64,000 nt of DNA from Actinomyces johnsonii (GTDB taxonomy: Bacteria; Actinomycetota; Actinomycetes; Actinomycetales; Actinomycetaceae). Each line of letters begins with the position of its first letter. Position 1 is the first letter of the stretch. Below are positions 10,250 to 19,197 of this stretch, piece after piece. Where the stretch lies: assembly GCF_006546835.1 (NCBI RefSeq), contig NZ_VICB01000008.1:35206-99205 (forward strand). Reading direction: 5' to 3'. The notes under the pieces were generated by a model, which was given only the letters and a program-made list of their open reading frames with translations, did not search any database and was not told the origin of the DNA. A program made the translations under genes and the position numbers.

Positions 10250-11457
10250 GCGCTCCCGTTCAGCAATCCCCGCAGTCTGCTCCGAGCACCTCCCAGACGG
10301 AGGCGGTCTCCGACCAGGTGACGAACTCGCACTGGTCTCAGCGATGGAGCCGGTGGCGTCCGGTCGTCATCGCCCTTGCCATCATGCTCATCCCCGTCCT
10401 TGTCACCCTGTGGACCAGGCCCGTGACCTCAAAGACTCCGCTGGCCATCGACAATCCCGAGAAGTTGGGAACGATGGCCGTCGCGGAGCTGCTGCGCCAC
10501 GAGGGGATCTCCGTGAGCAAGGCGGACAGCGTTTCCAAGGCGGTGGAGGCGAGCAGAAACGGGGCGACCATCGCCGTGGTCAACGCCGACCGTCTCAGCC
10601 TCGCCGAGAGGAAGGCCCTGGCCCAGGCGGGCGGCGATGTCGTCATCGTCGGCGTCAGAGGCGGCAGCGATACCCTGAAGGGGCTGACGGATATGACCAG
10701 CAAGGGCGCGGCGTCCCCCGGCTCCACCATCCTGGAGCCGCAGTGCGGCGACGCGGACGCCCAGGCCGCCCGGAGCCTGGCGGGATCGCATGCCTCGGTG
10801 TCGCTGCAGGGCGACGACGACGCCGTCGGCTGTTTCCCGGTGGGAGAGGACCGTTACGCCTATGCCACCGACACCCTGCCCAGCGGAGCCGCACTACGCG
10901 TTCTGGCCGACCCCGGACCGGCCACCAATGCGCACCTGGCCCAGGAGGGCCACGCCGCCCTGGCCGTGCGCGCGCTCGGCCATCACGACCGCCTCCTGTG
11001 GCTGGACGGACAGCGCCTCGAGTCCCCCTCCATATGGAACTCCTCGTCCACGCCCACCTGGCTGCCGGTCCTCATCTTCCAGCTCGTCGTGATAGCGGGC
11101 ACTCTGGCGGTCGTTCAAGGACGTCGCTTCGGCAGCCTCCTGAGTGAGGAGCTGCCCGTCGTCGTACGCTCCACCGAAACCACGTTCGCGCGCGGCCATC
11201 TCTACCGCCGGGGCTCGGATCGTCCTCGAGCGGCCGAGGCCCTGCGCTCGGGCACGGCGCTGCGTCTGGGCATCGCCCTGGGGCTGGCTCCCGGGACCTT
11301 GCGTCGCGACGTGATCGCCGCCGTCGCCCAGGCCTCGGGCGTCGACCCCGTCATGGTGGACTCTCTTCTCTACGGTCCGCCGCCGACCAATGACAAGGCC
11401 CTGGCAACCCTGGCAGTTCAGCTTGACCAACTCGAGAGCGAGGTTCACTCCGCATGA
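10246..11457 (+). CDS. DUF4350 domain protein
   Basis: 403-residue protein with membrane helices at about residues 39-57 and 263-285. Between them is an extracytoplasmic DUF4350 domain with the typical GTMAVAELLRHEGISVSKAD opening and GGDVVIVG motif. The C-terminal cytosolic part is rich in Arg and Leu (RSTETTFARGHLYRRGSDRP). It overlaps both neighbours by ATGA, so the DUF4129-DUF4350-MoxR genes are translationally coupled. In this family the domain resembles periplasmic ligand-binding folds; what it senses is not known. Confidence 0.85.
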   Translation: MSAPVQQSPQSAPSTSQTEAVSDQVTNSHWSQRWSRWRPVVIALAIMLIPVLVTLWTRPVTSKTPLAIDNPEKLGTMAVAELLRHEGISVSKADSVSKAVEASRNGATIAVVNADRLSLAERKALAQAGGDVVIVGVRGGSDTLKGLTDMTSKGAASPGSTILEPQCGDADAQAARSLAGSHASVSLQGDDDAVGCFPVGEDRYAYATDTLPSGAALRVLADPGPATNAHLAQEGHAALAVRALGHHDRLLWLDGQRLESPSIWNSSSTPTWLPVLIFQLVVIAGTLAVVQGRRFGSLLSEELPVVVRSTETTFARGHLYRRGSDRPRAAEALRSGTALRLGIALGLAPGTLRRDVIAAVAQASGVDPVMVDSLLYGPPPTNDKALATLAVQLDQLESEVHSA

Positions 11458-12548
11458 GCACGGACAGCACCGACCCCACCCGCGACCTGAGCACCACGGG
11501 CGACGCGGGCACTAGCGCCCCCCACCCGCAATCCGACCGACCGGCGCCGGGCGCCCCGGAGGCACCCGGCGCCCAGAGCACGCCCAAGCCCGATGCCGGC
11601 GCCGACCCGCGCAAGCGGCTGGTGGCCGTGCGCAGTGAGGTGGGCAAGGCCGTCGTCGGCCAGGAGGCCGCGGTGACCGGCCTGGTCATCGCCCTGCTCG
11701 CCGGCGGACACGTTCTGCTCGAGGGGGTCCCCGGAGTGGCCAAGACTCTCCTGGTGCGGTCGCTGGCCACCGCATTGGACGTGGAGACCAAGCGCATCCA
11801 GTTCACCCCTGACCTCATGCCCGGTGACGTCACCGGTTCCCTCATCTACGACTCCCGCAGCGCCCGGTTCTCCTTCCGAGCCGGACCGGTCTTCACCAAC
11901 CTGCTTCTAGCAGACGAGATCAACCGCACCCCGCCCAAGACGCAGTCGGCACTGCTGGAGGCCATGGAGGAGCGCCAGGTGTCCGTCGACGGCGAGCCTC
12001 GGGCCCTGTCGGATCCGTTCATGGTGATCGCCACCCAGAATCCGGTGGAGTACGAGGGGACCTACCCGCTGCCAGAGGCTCAGCTGGACCGTTTCCTGCT
12101 CAAACTGGTGCTGCCTCTTCCCGAGCGGGCTCAGGAGATCGAGGTGCTCTCCCGCCACGCCTCGGGCTTCGATCCGCGCAACCTGGAGTCGGCGGGGCTC
12201 CGGGCAGTGGCCGGAGCCGAGGACCTGGCCCTTGCCCGCGCCCAGGTGAGCACCGTAGGCGTCACCCCGGAGGTACTGGCCTACGCTGTCGACCTCGTGC
12301 GCTCCACCCGCTCGATGCCGTCGGTGGCCCTGGGGGTTTCGCCGCGAGGGGCCACCGCGCTTCTGGCGGCGTCACGGGCCTGGGCATGGCTCGCCGGCCG
12401 GTCCTTCGTCACCCCCGACGACATCAAGGCCCTGGCCCTGCCCGCCCTGCGTCATCGCATCCAACTGCGCGCCGAGGCCGAGATGGAGGGCATCACCCCC
12501 CAGTCCGTCATCGAGTCAGTGCTGAGAACCGTTCCGGTGCCGCGCTGA
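11454..12548 (+). CDS. MoxR-family AAA+ ATPase
   Basis: Cytosolic chaperone-like ATPase of 364 residues, thought to help mature or insert metal or complex partners, usually together with a DUF58 protein. After a 50-residue low-complexity N-terminus come Walker A GVPGVAKT (about residues 92-99), Walker B LLADEINR (about 152-159) with the following PPKTQSALLEAMEERQV, and sensor region VIATQNP. A lid domain ends the protein. The ATG overlaps the DUF4350 stop by 4 nt; the DUF58 gene follows after 57 nt, with an ACAGGAG ribosome site. Family assignment is firm; the substrate is unknown. Confidence 0.93.
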   Translation: MSTDSTDPTRDLSTTGDAGTSAPHPQSDRPAPGAPEAPGAQSTPKPDAGADPRKRLVAVRSEVGKAVVGQEAAVTGLVIALLAGGHVLLEGVPGVAKTLLVRSLATALDVETKRIQFTPDLMPGDVTGSLIYDSRSARFSFRAGPVFTNLLLADEINRTPPKTQSALLEAMEERQVSVDGEPRALSDPFMVIATQNPVEYEGTYPLPEAQLDRFLLKLVLPLPERAQEIEVLSRHASGFDPRNLESAGLRAVAGAEDLALARAQVSTVGVTPEVLAYAVDLVRSTRSMPSVALGVSPRGATALLAASRAWAWLAGRSFVTPDDIKALALPALRHRIQLRAEAEMEGITPQSVIESVLRTVPVPR

Positions 12549-12605
12549 GGCATCGGCGCAGAGCCCACCGAATCGATCACCCGACCAACTCACGACAGGA
12601 GTGGC

Positions 12606-13898
12606 ATGTTCCTGACGATGCGCGCCGTGTGGGCGCTGCTTCCGGGGATCGCCCTGGCCATCATCGCACCGCGCCCGGCAACAGTGCTGGCCTGGGCCGG
12701 TGTCGTCCTGGTCCTGGTCGTGATCGACGTCGCCTGCGCGCCCTCGCCCCGTCTGTTGCGGGCCTCGCGCTCAGTGGGCCACGGGATTCGGCTGGGCGAG
12801 TCGATCACCTCGACCTTGACAGTCACCAACACCGGCCGGCGCACCGCCCGGCTCCTGCTGCGTGACGCCTGGCCCCCCAGCGCGGGGGCGGACCACGAGC
12901 GCGGGGGGATGACCATCCCGCCGGGTCAGCGCCGTCGCCATTCCACGGTACTCACGCCCCGACGCCGGGGCGACCGTAGGGCGGGACCGCTGACCGTCAG
13001 GGTCGCCGGCCCCCTGGGAATCGCGGGGCGTCAGGCCTCCCTGAATGTACCGGCCTGCCTCCGAGTGCTGCCGGCCTTCCGGTCACGCCACCACCTGCAC
13101 TCGCGCCTGGCCCGGCTGCGGGAGATGGATGGGCGCAGTGCGGTCATGGTGCGCGGTGAGGGGACCGAGTTCGATTCCCTGCGCGAGTACGTCGTCGGGG
13201 ACGACGTGCGCTCCATCGACTGGCGATCCACCGCCCGCCGCGGCGAAGTCCTGGTGCGCACCTGGCGCCCGGAGCGCGATCGACGCGTTCTCATCGTCAT
13301 CGACTCGGGTCGGCTGTCGGCAGCCCGACTGGGCGACGCTCCCCGGCTCGACGCCCAGATCGAGGCCACCCTGCTGCTGGCCGCGCTAGCCTCCCGCGCC
13401 GGCGACCGGGTCGATGTCCTGGCCCTCGACGACGCCGTCCGGGCCCAGGTGCGAGGCAGTTCCGGGGCTGTACTCATGACGGCGCTGGCCGAGCATCTGA
13501 CCGACGTCGAGCCGCGTCTGACCGAGCTCGACTGGACACTGCTGGCCTCCCGGGTACGAACGGTGCTCTCGCAGCGGGCTCTGGTGGTCGTCATCTCCGC
13601 ACTGGACGGCAGTGGAGGGGACGCGGCGATGATCCGAACGTTGACGACGCTGGCCCGCGACCACACGGTCGTCCTCGCCTCGGCGCTGGACCCCGAGCTG
13701 GAGGAGCTGCGGGCTGCGCGTGACAACACGGACTCCGTGTACGTGGCGGCCTCGGCGGAGAAGGATCTGGTGGAGCTGGACGCCGTGCGCCGCCGCCTGC
13801 GCCGCGGCGGCGTGGAGGTCGTTGAGGCGCCCGACCAGAGTCTCGCTCCGGCGCTGGCCGACTGCTACCTGGACCTCAAGGCGGCGGGGCGACTGTGA
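12606..13898 (+). CDS. DUF58 domain protein, MoxR partner
   Basis: The product has 430 residues. Two membrane helices occupy the first 45 residues. An extracytoplasmic-like beta domain follows, then the DUF58 signature GEGTEFDSLREYVVGDDVR at about residues 182-200 and the continuation IDWRSTARRGEVLVRTW. The C-terminal part is a von Willebrand A-like fold beginning VLIVIDSGR, which keeps a partial MIDAS DxS motif. It belongs with the preceding MoxR ATPase. It ends 95 bp from the convergent SpoIIM-like gene. The role in envelope stress or complex assembly is known only at family level. Confidence 0.9.
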   Translation: MFLTMRAVWALLPGIALAIIAPRPATVLAWAGVVLVLVVIDVACAPSPRLLRASRSVGHGIRLGESITSTLTVTNTGRRTARLLLRDAWPPSAGADHERGGMTIPPGQRRRHSTVLTPRRRGDRRAGPLTVRVAGPLGIAGRQASLNVPACLRVLPAFRSRHHLHSRLARLREMDGRSAVMVRGEGTEFDSLREYVVGDDVRSIDWRSTARRGEVLVRTWRPERDRRVLIVIDSGRLSAARLGDAPRLDAQIEATLLLAALASRAGDRVDVLALDDAVRAQVRGSSGAVLMTALAEHLTDVEPRLTELDWTLLASRVRTVLSQRALVVVISALDGSGGDAAMIRTLTTLARDHTVVLASALDPELEELRAARDNTDSVYVAASAEKDLVELDAVRRRLRRGGVEVVEAPDQSLAPALADCYLDLKAAGRL

Positions 13899-13993
13899 CA
13901 CCGAACCGTCATGGCGTTGCGGACCGCGCCAACGGACCCGTCGCCCGCGCAGGATCAGCGCGCCCGGGACCCGTTCTTGCTGCGGAGACCCGG

Positions 13994-14989
13994 TCAACCG
14001 GCCTCGGGCTGGACGTAGCCGGCCTCCTTCTCCTCGAGATCTCCCGTGACTCCCGCGGCGACGGCGGAGCGCCCCAGGACGAGCGTGTACGCCCACAGCA
14101 GCGCCAGCGCGCCGGTTCCGATGGTGATCTTGACCGGCCAAGCGATGGGGGCCGGGGTCACGAAGGCTTCGATGAAGCCGGCCAGGGCCAGGGCCGCGGT
14201 CAGGCCCACGGCCACCGTGATGAGGGCGCGTCCCTCCGTGGCCAGGGCGGTGGAGCGACTGCGGGGACCGGGAACCAGCAGGGTCCAGAACAGCTTGAGG
14301 CCGGCCGCTCCCGCGATGAAGATGCAGGTCAGCTCCAGCAGCCCGTGAGGCGAGATGAGCGACAGGAACACGCCGAGCATGTCGTGGTCGGCCATGATCG
14401 CCCCTGCCTGCCCCAGGGCCATGGCGTTGCTGTAGAGCAGGTAGAGCGGCAGGATCCCCGTGACTCCGCCGGCCACACAGATCGCCGCGATACGGGCGTT
14501 GTTGGTCCACACCTGGGCCGCGAAGTCGGGGGCGGAGTAGGTGGAGTAGTAGGACTCGAACGCCTTGTGGGCGTACTTGTCCAGCTCCTCAGGGCTGCCC
14601 AGAGCGGCCATCGCCTCCGGGCTGTGCAGGGTCCACACCCCCACCACCAGAGCCAGTGCGATCTCGGCGACCATCACCCCGCAGGTCCACCAACGGATCC
14701 GGTAGAGGGCCGCCGGCAGAGCCTGAAGCACGAATCGACGCACCGCGTGGGTCCTCACCTCCCGGGTTCCGGTCAGGCGGCCACGGGCCGTCGCCACCCG
14801 GGTGGACAGTTCGGCGATAAGCTGCGGATCCGGTGCAGCCGAGCGCACCCGCGACAGGTGGCGGGCGCAGGTGCGATAGAGGGTCACGAGCTCGTCGGCC
14901 TCGCCGCCGCTGAGATGCCGGCGCGATACGAGCACGTCGAGGCGTTCCCACTGGTCACGGTGCGCTGCGGCGAAGGCATCAAGATCCAC
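13994..14989 (-). CDS. Stage II sporulation protein M-like membrane protein
   Basis: 331-residue SpoIIM-family protein. In Bacillus SpoIIM belongs to a septal peptidoglycan-remodelling complex; actinobacterial homologues occur in non-sporulating species. The N-terminal helical segment begins VDLDAFAAAHRDQWERLDVL, typical of the family, and at least six membrane helices fill residues 105-325. The conserved LLYSNAMALGQAGAIMADHD and SPHGLLEL motifs lie in the middle. The start is GTG 14989; no ribosome site precedes it. It is divergent from the RDD gene with only 14 bp between start codons, a pairing seen in other actinobacteria beside MoxR/DUF58 genes. Confidence 0.88.
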   Translation of the reverse strand: MDLDAFAAAHRDQWERLDVLVSRRHLSGGEADELVTLYRTCARHLSRVRSAAPDPQLIAELSTRVATARGRLTGTREVRTHAVRRFVLQALPAALYRIRWWTCGVMVAEIALALVVGVWTLHSPEAMAALGSPEELDKYAHKAFESYYSTYSAPDFAAQVWTNNARIAAICVAGGVTGILPLYLLYSNAMALGQAGAIMADHDMLGVFLSLISPHGLLELTCIFIAGAAGLKLFWTLLVPGPRSRSTALATEGRALITVAVGLTAALALAGFIEAFVTPAPIAWPVKITIGTGALALLWAYTLVLGRSAVAAGVTGDLEEKEAGYVQPEAG

Positions 14990-15003
14990 GCAAGGAGTTT
15001 GTC

Positions 15004-15885
15004 ATGGTGAACGAGTCGTCCACATCCTCCGAGCGGATGATCGAGCGCGAGCTCATGGTCACCGGTGAAGCCGTCGCACTGGAGGTCGTTCCCGCGACGG
15101 TCGTCAGTCGTATCTTGTCCGGGCTCATCGACTACACGGCTTATTCCGTGGGCGGGGCGATATCCCTGTTCGTGGTGATGATCCTGGCGATCAACGAAAG
15201 GTCGGAGTTCGGTGACAACCTCGCTTTCATCAGAGCGATCATCTCCCTGGTGATCCTGGCCTGGATAGTCGTTATCCCCCTGCTCACCGAGCTGCTCAGC
15301 AGGGGCAGGAGCCTGGGCCGCATGGTGACCGGGACCCGGGTGGTGCGCGACGACGGCGGCACCGTCAGACTGCGCCACTGCCTGGTGCGGACCCTGCTCG
15401 CCGTGGTCGAGATCTGGCTGGCCTCGGCCGTGCCGGCCGTGTGCACCTCCGTCGTCTCCAAGCGAGGAAAACGGCTCGGCGACATGTTGGCGGGCACCTA
15501 CGTGGTGCGCGACCGGCATCGCTCCTCCATGGCTCCGCCCCTGCTCATGCCCCCCGAGCTGGCCGGCTGGGCGGCGGGCACCGACCTGCGTGCTCTGCCC
15601 GGAGGTCTAAGTCTGACAGCACGGACCTTCCTGCAACGGGCGTCCAGCATGGATGCCGGGTACCGGTCCCACCTGGGGCTCGACCTGGCGTCCCAGGTAC
15701 AGGCATACGTCTCTCCCCCGCCTCCTGCGGGGACGCACCCCGAGCGGTTCCTCGCCGCGGTACTCACCGAGCGGCGCAACCGCGAGCTGGTACTGGCGAC
15801 CCGGGACCGGCGCCTGGAGGAGGAGGTGCGCCGAGACATGGCGCGTCCGCCCTACGAGGTCGGCCGGGAGACCCGACGGCGCTGA
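15004..15885 (+). CDS. RDD family membrane protein
   Basis: 293-residue RDD-family protein. The RDD domain spans about residues 30-170. It has an Arg/Asp pair in SRILSGLIDY, two or three membrane helices, then SRGRSLGRMVTGTRVV and KRGKRLGDMLAGTYVV, the characteristic basic loops. The C-terminal 120 residues are soluble and carry no domain I recognise. The ATG at 15004 follows AAGGAG. The gene is divergent from the SpoIIM-like gene and converges on the Trm112-like gene. RDD proteins have been linked to ion transport in some bacteria; a role here is not determined. Confidence 0.88.
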   Translation: MVNESSTSSERMIERELMVTGEAVALEVVPATVVSRILSGLIDYTAYSVGGAISLFVVMILAINERSEFGDNLAFIRAIISLVILAWIVVIPLLTELLSRGRSLGRMVTGTRVVRDDGGTVRLRHCLVRTLLAVVEIWLASAVPAVCTSVVSKRGKRLGDMLAGTYVVRDRHRSSMAPPLLMPPELAGWAAGTDLRALPGGLSLTARTFLQRASSMDAGYRSHLGLDLASQVQAYVSPPPPAGTHPERFLAAVLTERRNRELVLATRDRRLEEEVRRDMARPPYEVGRETRRR

Positions 15886-15929
15886 GGGAGCCTGCCGGAG
15901 CGCGGTTCACGGGCCGGACGAGGCGCGTC

Positions 15930-16175
15930 TCAGCCCCGGGAGACCGAGGTGCGCTTCGCCTCGTGGACCAGGAGGATCGGGACCCCGTCACGCACCGGGT
16001 AGGCAAGATCCACGGCCTGGGAGAGGAGGACCGGGCGGCCGTCGTCGTCGACGCCGTCGATGAGCTCTTGCCCGCTCAGCGGGCAGCGCAGAGAGGTTCG
16101 CAGGAACGGGCTCAGTGCCGGGCAGGGTGTCGGCCGCTGCGGCTCGGGCCCGAAGTGGTCTGTGCGCAGGCTCAT
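15930..16175 (-). CDS. Trm112-family zinc-ribbon-like small protein
   Basis: 81-residue protein with the Trm112p-like core SLRCPLSGQELIDG ... LAYPVRDGVPILLVHEA. Trm112-type proteins activate methyltransferases in eukaryotes; bacterial versions (YcaR/UPF0434-like) are of unclear function. Only one cysteine remains in the core region (in RCPLSG), with another upstream in TPCPAL, so a complete zinc site is doubtful. The ATG overlaps the DUF3499 stop by 4 nt. In related actinobacteria a phosphomannomutase gene usually sits beside this pair; it is not present here. Confidence 0.85.
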   Translation of the reverse strand: MSLRTDHFGPEPQRPTPCPALSPFLRTSLRCPLSGQELIDGVDDDGRPVLLSQAVDLAYPVRDGVPILLVHEAKRTSVSRG

Positions 16176-16606
16176 GCATCGTCCTTCTGACCGCGCAGGA
16201 CTCGAAGGTGACCGCGCCGCAGAATCTCGTCCTCGGCGACCTCCTGCGGGGGCGGCAACGGAGCCGTCAGGGAGGCAGGCATGATTCCGCCGGGCCGGGG
16301 CCGGTGCTCGGCCGGCGAGGCGACGGGGCGCGGGGCCCGGGAAGCCTCACGAACGGCGTCGGCCAGGGCCAGGAGATCGTCCTCGCTGGGTGGTGCCGGC
16401 TCGAACTCGGTGGCCAGGCGGATGATCTGCCAGCCGCGGGGGGCGGTGAAGGAGGAGACGTGCTTCTCGCACAGGTCGTAGGCCTCGGGCTGGGCCTCGG
16501 TGGCTAGTGGCCCCAGCACGATGGTGGAGTCCGCATAGACGGAAGTCAGGGTGGCCACGGCAGGGCGCTCGCAGCCGGGCTTGCGGCAGTGTCGGACTCT
16601 TCTCAC
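16172..16606 (-). CDS. DUF3499 family protein
   Basis: 144-residue actinobacterial protein of unknown function. The N-terminus carries cysteines in CRKPGCERPA (C7, C12) and YDLCEKHVSSF (C46 with H49), a likely metal-binding cluster. RGWQIIRL closes the conserved domain; the second half is low complexity. The start is GTG 16606. It forms a two-gene minus-strand unit with the Trm112-like gene and is divergent from the metallopeptidase-like gene, whose promoter lies within 60 bp. Confidence 0.85.
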   Translation of the reverse strand: MRRVRHCRKPGCERPAVATLTSVYADSTIVLGPLATEAQPEAYDLCEKHVSSFTAPRGWQIIRLATEFEPAPPSEDDLLALADAVREASRAPRPVASPAEHRPRPGGIMPASLTAPLPPPQEVAEDEILRRGHLRVLRGQKDDA

Positions 16607-16653
16607 GCCCGCAGGTTACCGTGCCGCTGCCCGGCGGTCATCTACAAGGAGCC

Positions 16654-16666
16654 TAGGCTGGCAGAC
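16654..16666 (+). promoter_or_regulatory. Leaderless promoter of the metallopeptidase-like gene
   Basis: TAGGCT at 16654-16659 fits the actinobacterial TANNNT -10 and is followed by 7 nt and then the GTG start at 16667, so transcription would begin at or next to the start codon. No well-placed ribosome site is present for that codon (AAGGAG is 16 nt away). Confidence 0.5.
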
Positions 16667-17143
16667 GTGACCGACCTGTTCCCCTTCACACCCGGGCGGA
16701 TTCCGCCGCGATCCGCCGCCGCATCGGGACGGCGCCCGGCCGGGCGCCGTGATCGTCACGGCCGGGGGCTGCGCGGCCCGCTGCTACCGCCGCATCTGCC
16801 GGCCTGGCGCACCCGGGCCGAGCGCTTCGACGAGCTCGTCGTGGACTCGGCCCAAAACCTGGCCAGGCGTTGGCCGTCCGTGAACCGAATCCAGTTCGCG
16901 GTCGAGGAGGTGCCCCCCTCGGACCCGGCACCATGGGAGCGCTCGGTCGTGCTGGGGCGCGGTTTCACCGCCGAGCCGCGCGCAGGGCTGCCGGCGCGGG
17001 TCGTCATCTACCGGCGACCAGTGGCCTCCCGGGCCGCGGACGAGGCGGACCTGGTCGACCTGGTGCACCGTGTCGTCGTCGAGCAGGTGGCCCTCATGCT
17101 GGGCCGACGCCCTGAGGAGATCGACCCGGATTCCGGGATATGA
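16667..17143 (+). CDS. Metallopeptidase-family (zincin-like) protein lacking HExxH
   Basis: This 158-residue protein resembles the actinobacterial metallopeptidase family protein (PF06262-like), found next to DUF3499 and whiB genes. Features are an arginine-rich N-terminus, FDELVVDSAQNLARRW, an IQFAVEEVPPSDPAPW segment, RVVIYRRPV, and a final helix VHRVVVEQVALMLGRRPEEI. In catalytic members that helix carries HExxH; here the corresponding stretch is VVVEQVALML, with no histidine at the zinc positions. It is probably not a peptidase. A terminator hairpin begins 2 nt after the stop. Confidence 0.78.
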   Translation: MTDLFPFTPGRIPPRSAAASGRRPAGRRDRHGRGLRGPLLPPHLPAWRTRAERFDELVVDSAQNLARRWPSVNRIQFAVEEVPPSDPAPWERSVVLGRGFTAEPRAGLPARVVIYRRPVASRAADEADLVDLVHRVVVEQVALMLGRRPEEIDPDSGI

Positions 17144-17144
17144 A

Positions 17145-17168
17145 CCGGCCTCGAGCCGGACTGCTTTT
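17145..17168 (+). terminator. Intrinsic terminator after the metallopeptidase-like gene
   Basis: Arms CCGGC (17145-17149) and GCCGG (17155-17159) with a 5-nt loop, followed within 6 nt by TTTT at 17165-17168. It starts 2 nt after the stop codon. Confidence 0.6.
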
Positions 17169-17181
17169 ACGCTGCCGGGCA

Positions 17182-17200
17182 GAAAAACGTAGAACTACGT
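17182..17200 (-). terminator. Intrinsic terminator after the DUF5719 gene
   Basis: Near-palindrome ACGTAG-AA-CTACGT at 17187-17200. Read on the minus strand the hairpin is followed directly by five U residues (17182-17187 complement). It lies 54 nt after the DUF5719 stop, so each of the two convergent genes has its own terminator. Confidence 0.55.
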
Positions 17201-17253
17201 GAAGCATCAACATACCCGGCTCGGCGCGGGAAGTCCCGGCGAGGAAAGGAGAG

Positions 17254-19197
17254 TCATCCCAGCAGGATGCTGCGCTGGGCCCGGACGGAGGCGTCGGGCT
17301 GGGCAGGCACCGTGGAGATGAGCGTCCCGGTCAGATCTCCCCCGGCCTGTGCCGTCACGATCGTGGCGGCGGCCAGGCCGCTCGGCGTGCGCGAGGTTCC
17401 CGAGGCACTCTCCTGCCCGGCCGCGCTCAGGCGAACGGCCGCGACCTCTGTCGGCACCTCGACGACGACGGCACTGCCCTTGGCGACGGCGACGTCCTGG
17501 CTCCAGGAGCCGTCGACGGAGGACAGGGTGACGGAGGTGGCGGCACCGCTGTTGGCCACGGTGACCGCGGAGGTCAGGGAGGACGCGCGCGGCACCGCCA
17601 GGAGACCGGAGTCGGCGGCGCCAGGCAGGGCGGCCTGCGCCCAGGCCTGGTCGTGGATGAGGGCCTGGGAGCGCTCCGGATACTCGCCTGCGCTGCGCAC
17701 CAGGCGAACGGCGGCTCCCACAGGGGTATTCGAGGTGACCTGGACTCCGTAGACGCCTGCGGGCACGCCGGCCAGCGAGATGTCGAAGACGGAACCGGCG
17801 TCGATGGCCACCGACTGCGCCCCCGCCAGGGGACGGGCCCCGTCCTTGCCGAGCATGGTCACCGACACGGTCGCCGGGGCCTGCCCGGGGTTGACGATGC
17901 GCACGGCCGGGGTGTCTGAGGAGTCGGCGCCGGTCGTGGCGTCGGGCACCTCCCCCTGGGAGGCGGGCTCGACGATCTCCACGCCGGGGACCACGAGGTC
18001 GGTGGCCGGGGCGGCTCCCGGGGTGATGACGTCGGTGCCGGCGGGGGTCTCTCCGTCGAGGGATTCGGTGACGAGGGTGGGCACCACGGAACCGCCGTCG
18101 GCCTCGATGGACACGGCGATGCGCGGATCCTGGCTGCCCTTCGTCTCCAGGGTCAGCGAGGAGGAGCCGCCCGCGGGGACGGTGATCTCACCGTTGCTGG
18201 GCAGGCTGAGTCGACCGATGGAGCCGTAGAGGCTGACTTTCGCGGTGGCCGGGGTGGCGCCGGGATTGGTCAGGCGCAACTCGGCCGATGAACCGGCCGC
18301 TATGGAGCCGCCCACGATCCAGGACATGGCCGATGGCTGGGTACAGGGAGCGGCGGTGAGCCCCCGCAGGTCGCCACTTTGGGTCAGAGTGGTCACGGAT
18401 CCGACGGCGTTAGCCACCTGGCCGTCAGCGGGGACAAGGGTGAGGATCCCGCCATCGGCGGTGCTCAACGCGGTGGTGGCATCCGTGGGGATGGCCGAGC
18501 CCGCGTAGTCGGCGGACTGGATCGCCCCGGCCCCGTTGGCAGGAATGATCGTGGTGGTCGACTCCACGGCGCCGACGTCGGTGCCCCGCAACGTATTGGA
18601 GGGCGCATGGGGGCACACGTAGGTGGTTGCGGCTCCGGGCTCGGCCAGGCTGAGAGCCTCCAGCTGCGGAGTCGACGTGGTCGGGGCGGCGTGCCCCCAC
18701 CAGGTGACTCCTCCGACGGCGCCAGCGAGCGCGACCGAGGTCAGGATGCCGATCCCGCGGGCGATCGACTGCCACGCGCTGCGGCGGTGCCGCCTGGAAC
18801 CGGTTCGGCGCTTCCCAAGGGAGGCGCCGGGCCGAGCGCGCCCCGGGGAGTCCGTGGCGGAACCGCCGATGTCGTCGGCACCGGCCGTATCGGCTGACTC
18901 TGCTGACTCGGCCGACTCAGCCGGTTCGTCACCATCATCCGCCTCGGCAGATTCCTGCCTGTCGGCGTCGCCGTCCCGACCGCCGCCTTGCTCACCATCC
19001 GGCTCCTTGGCTTCATCTGAGGCCTCCCCGCCCCTCTCGGCCTCGGGGTCGGTGAGGGGCCCCTCATCGGCCTCGCCCACAGTGGTGTCCTCAGCATCGG
19101 GCCGGTCCGTGACAGGGCCCGTCTCCTCATGCTCCGAGGGCTGCGACTCGGCCCGGTCCTGCCGGGAGGCGGAGTCGTCGTCGCGGGGCTGAGTCAT
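17254..19197 (-). CDS. DUF5719 family secreted/membrane-anchored protein
   Basis: 647 residues. The first 120 are strongly acidic and disordered (EPAESAESAESADTAGADD-type runs). A basic patch (RRTGSRRHRRSAW) and a single membrane helix (about 150-170) follow. A long Ser/Thr/Ala/Gly-rich extracytoplasmic beta region matching DUF5719 comes last, with repeated NPGxAPATVSV-type strands. The start at ATG 19197 overlaps the upstream glycosyltransferase stop by 4 nt (ATGA). The whiB - glycosyltransferase - DUF5719 order is seen in other actinobacteria, which suggests the protein works with the membrane glycosyltransferase at the cell surface. Its biochemical role is unknown. Confidence 0.85.
   Translation of the reverse strand: MTQPRDDDSASRQDRAESQPSEHEETGPVTDRPDAEDTTVGEADEGPLTDPEAERGGEASDEAKEPDGEQGGGRDGDADRQESAEADDGDEPAESAESAESADTAGADDIGGSATDSPGRARPGASLGKRRTGSRRHRRSAWQSIARGIGILTSVALAGAVGGVTWWGHAAPTTSTPQLEALSLAEPGAATTYVCPHAPSNTLRGTDVGAVESTTTIIPANGAGAIQSADYAGSAIPTDATTALSTADGGILTLVPADGQVANAVGSVTTLTQSGDLRGLTAAPCTQPSAMSWIVGGSIAAGSSAELRLTNPGATPATAKVSLYGSIGRLSLPSNGEITVPAGGSSSLTLETKGSQDPRIAVSIEADGGSVVPTLVTESLDGETPAGTDVITPGAAPATDLVVPGVEIVEPASQGEVPDATTGADSSDTPAVRIVNPGQAPATVSVTMLGKDGARPLAGAQSVAIDAGSVFDISLAGVPAGVYGVQVTSNTPVGAAVRLVRSAGEYPERSQALIHDQAWAQAALPGAADSGLLAVPRASSLTSAVTVANSGAATSVTLSSVDGSWSQDVAVAKGSAVVVEVPTEVAAVRLSAAGQESASGTSRTPSGLAAATIVTAQAGGDLTGTLISTVPAQPDASVRAQRSILLG

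Noticed and set aside
13994..14989. Sporulation gene suggesting a spore-former
   Set aside because: SpoIIM-like proteins are widespread in non-sporulating actinobacteria in this MoxR/DUF58/RDD context, and no other sporulation gene is present.
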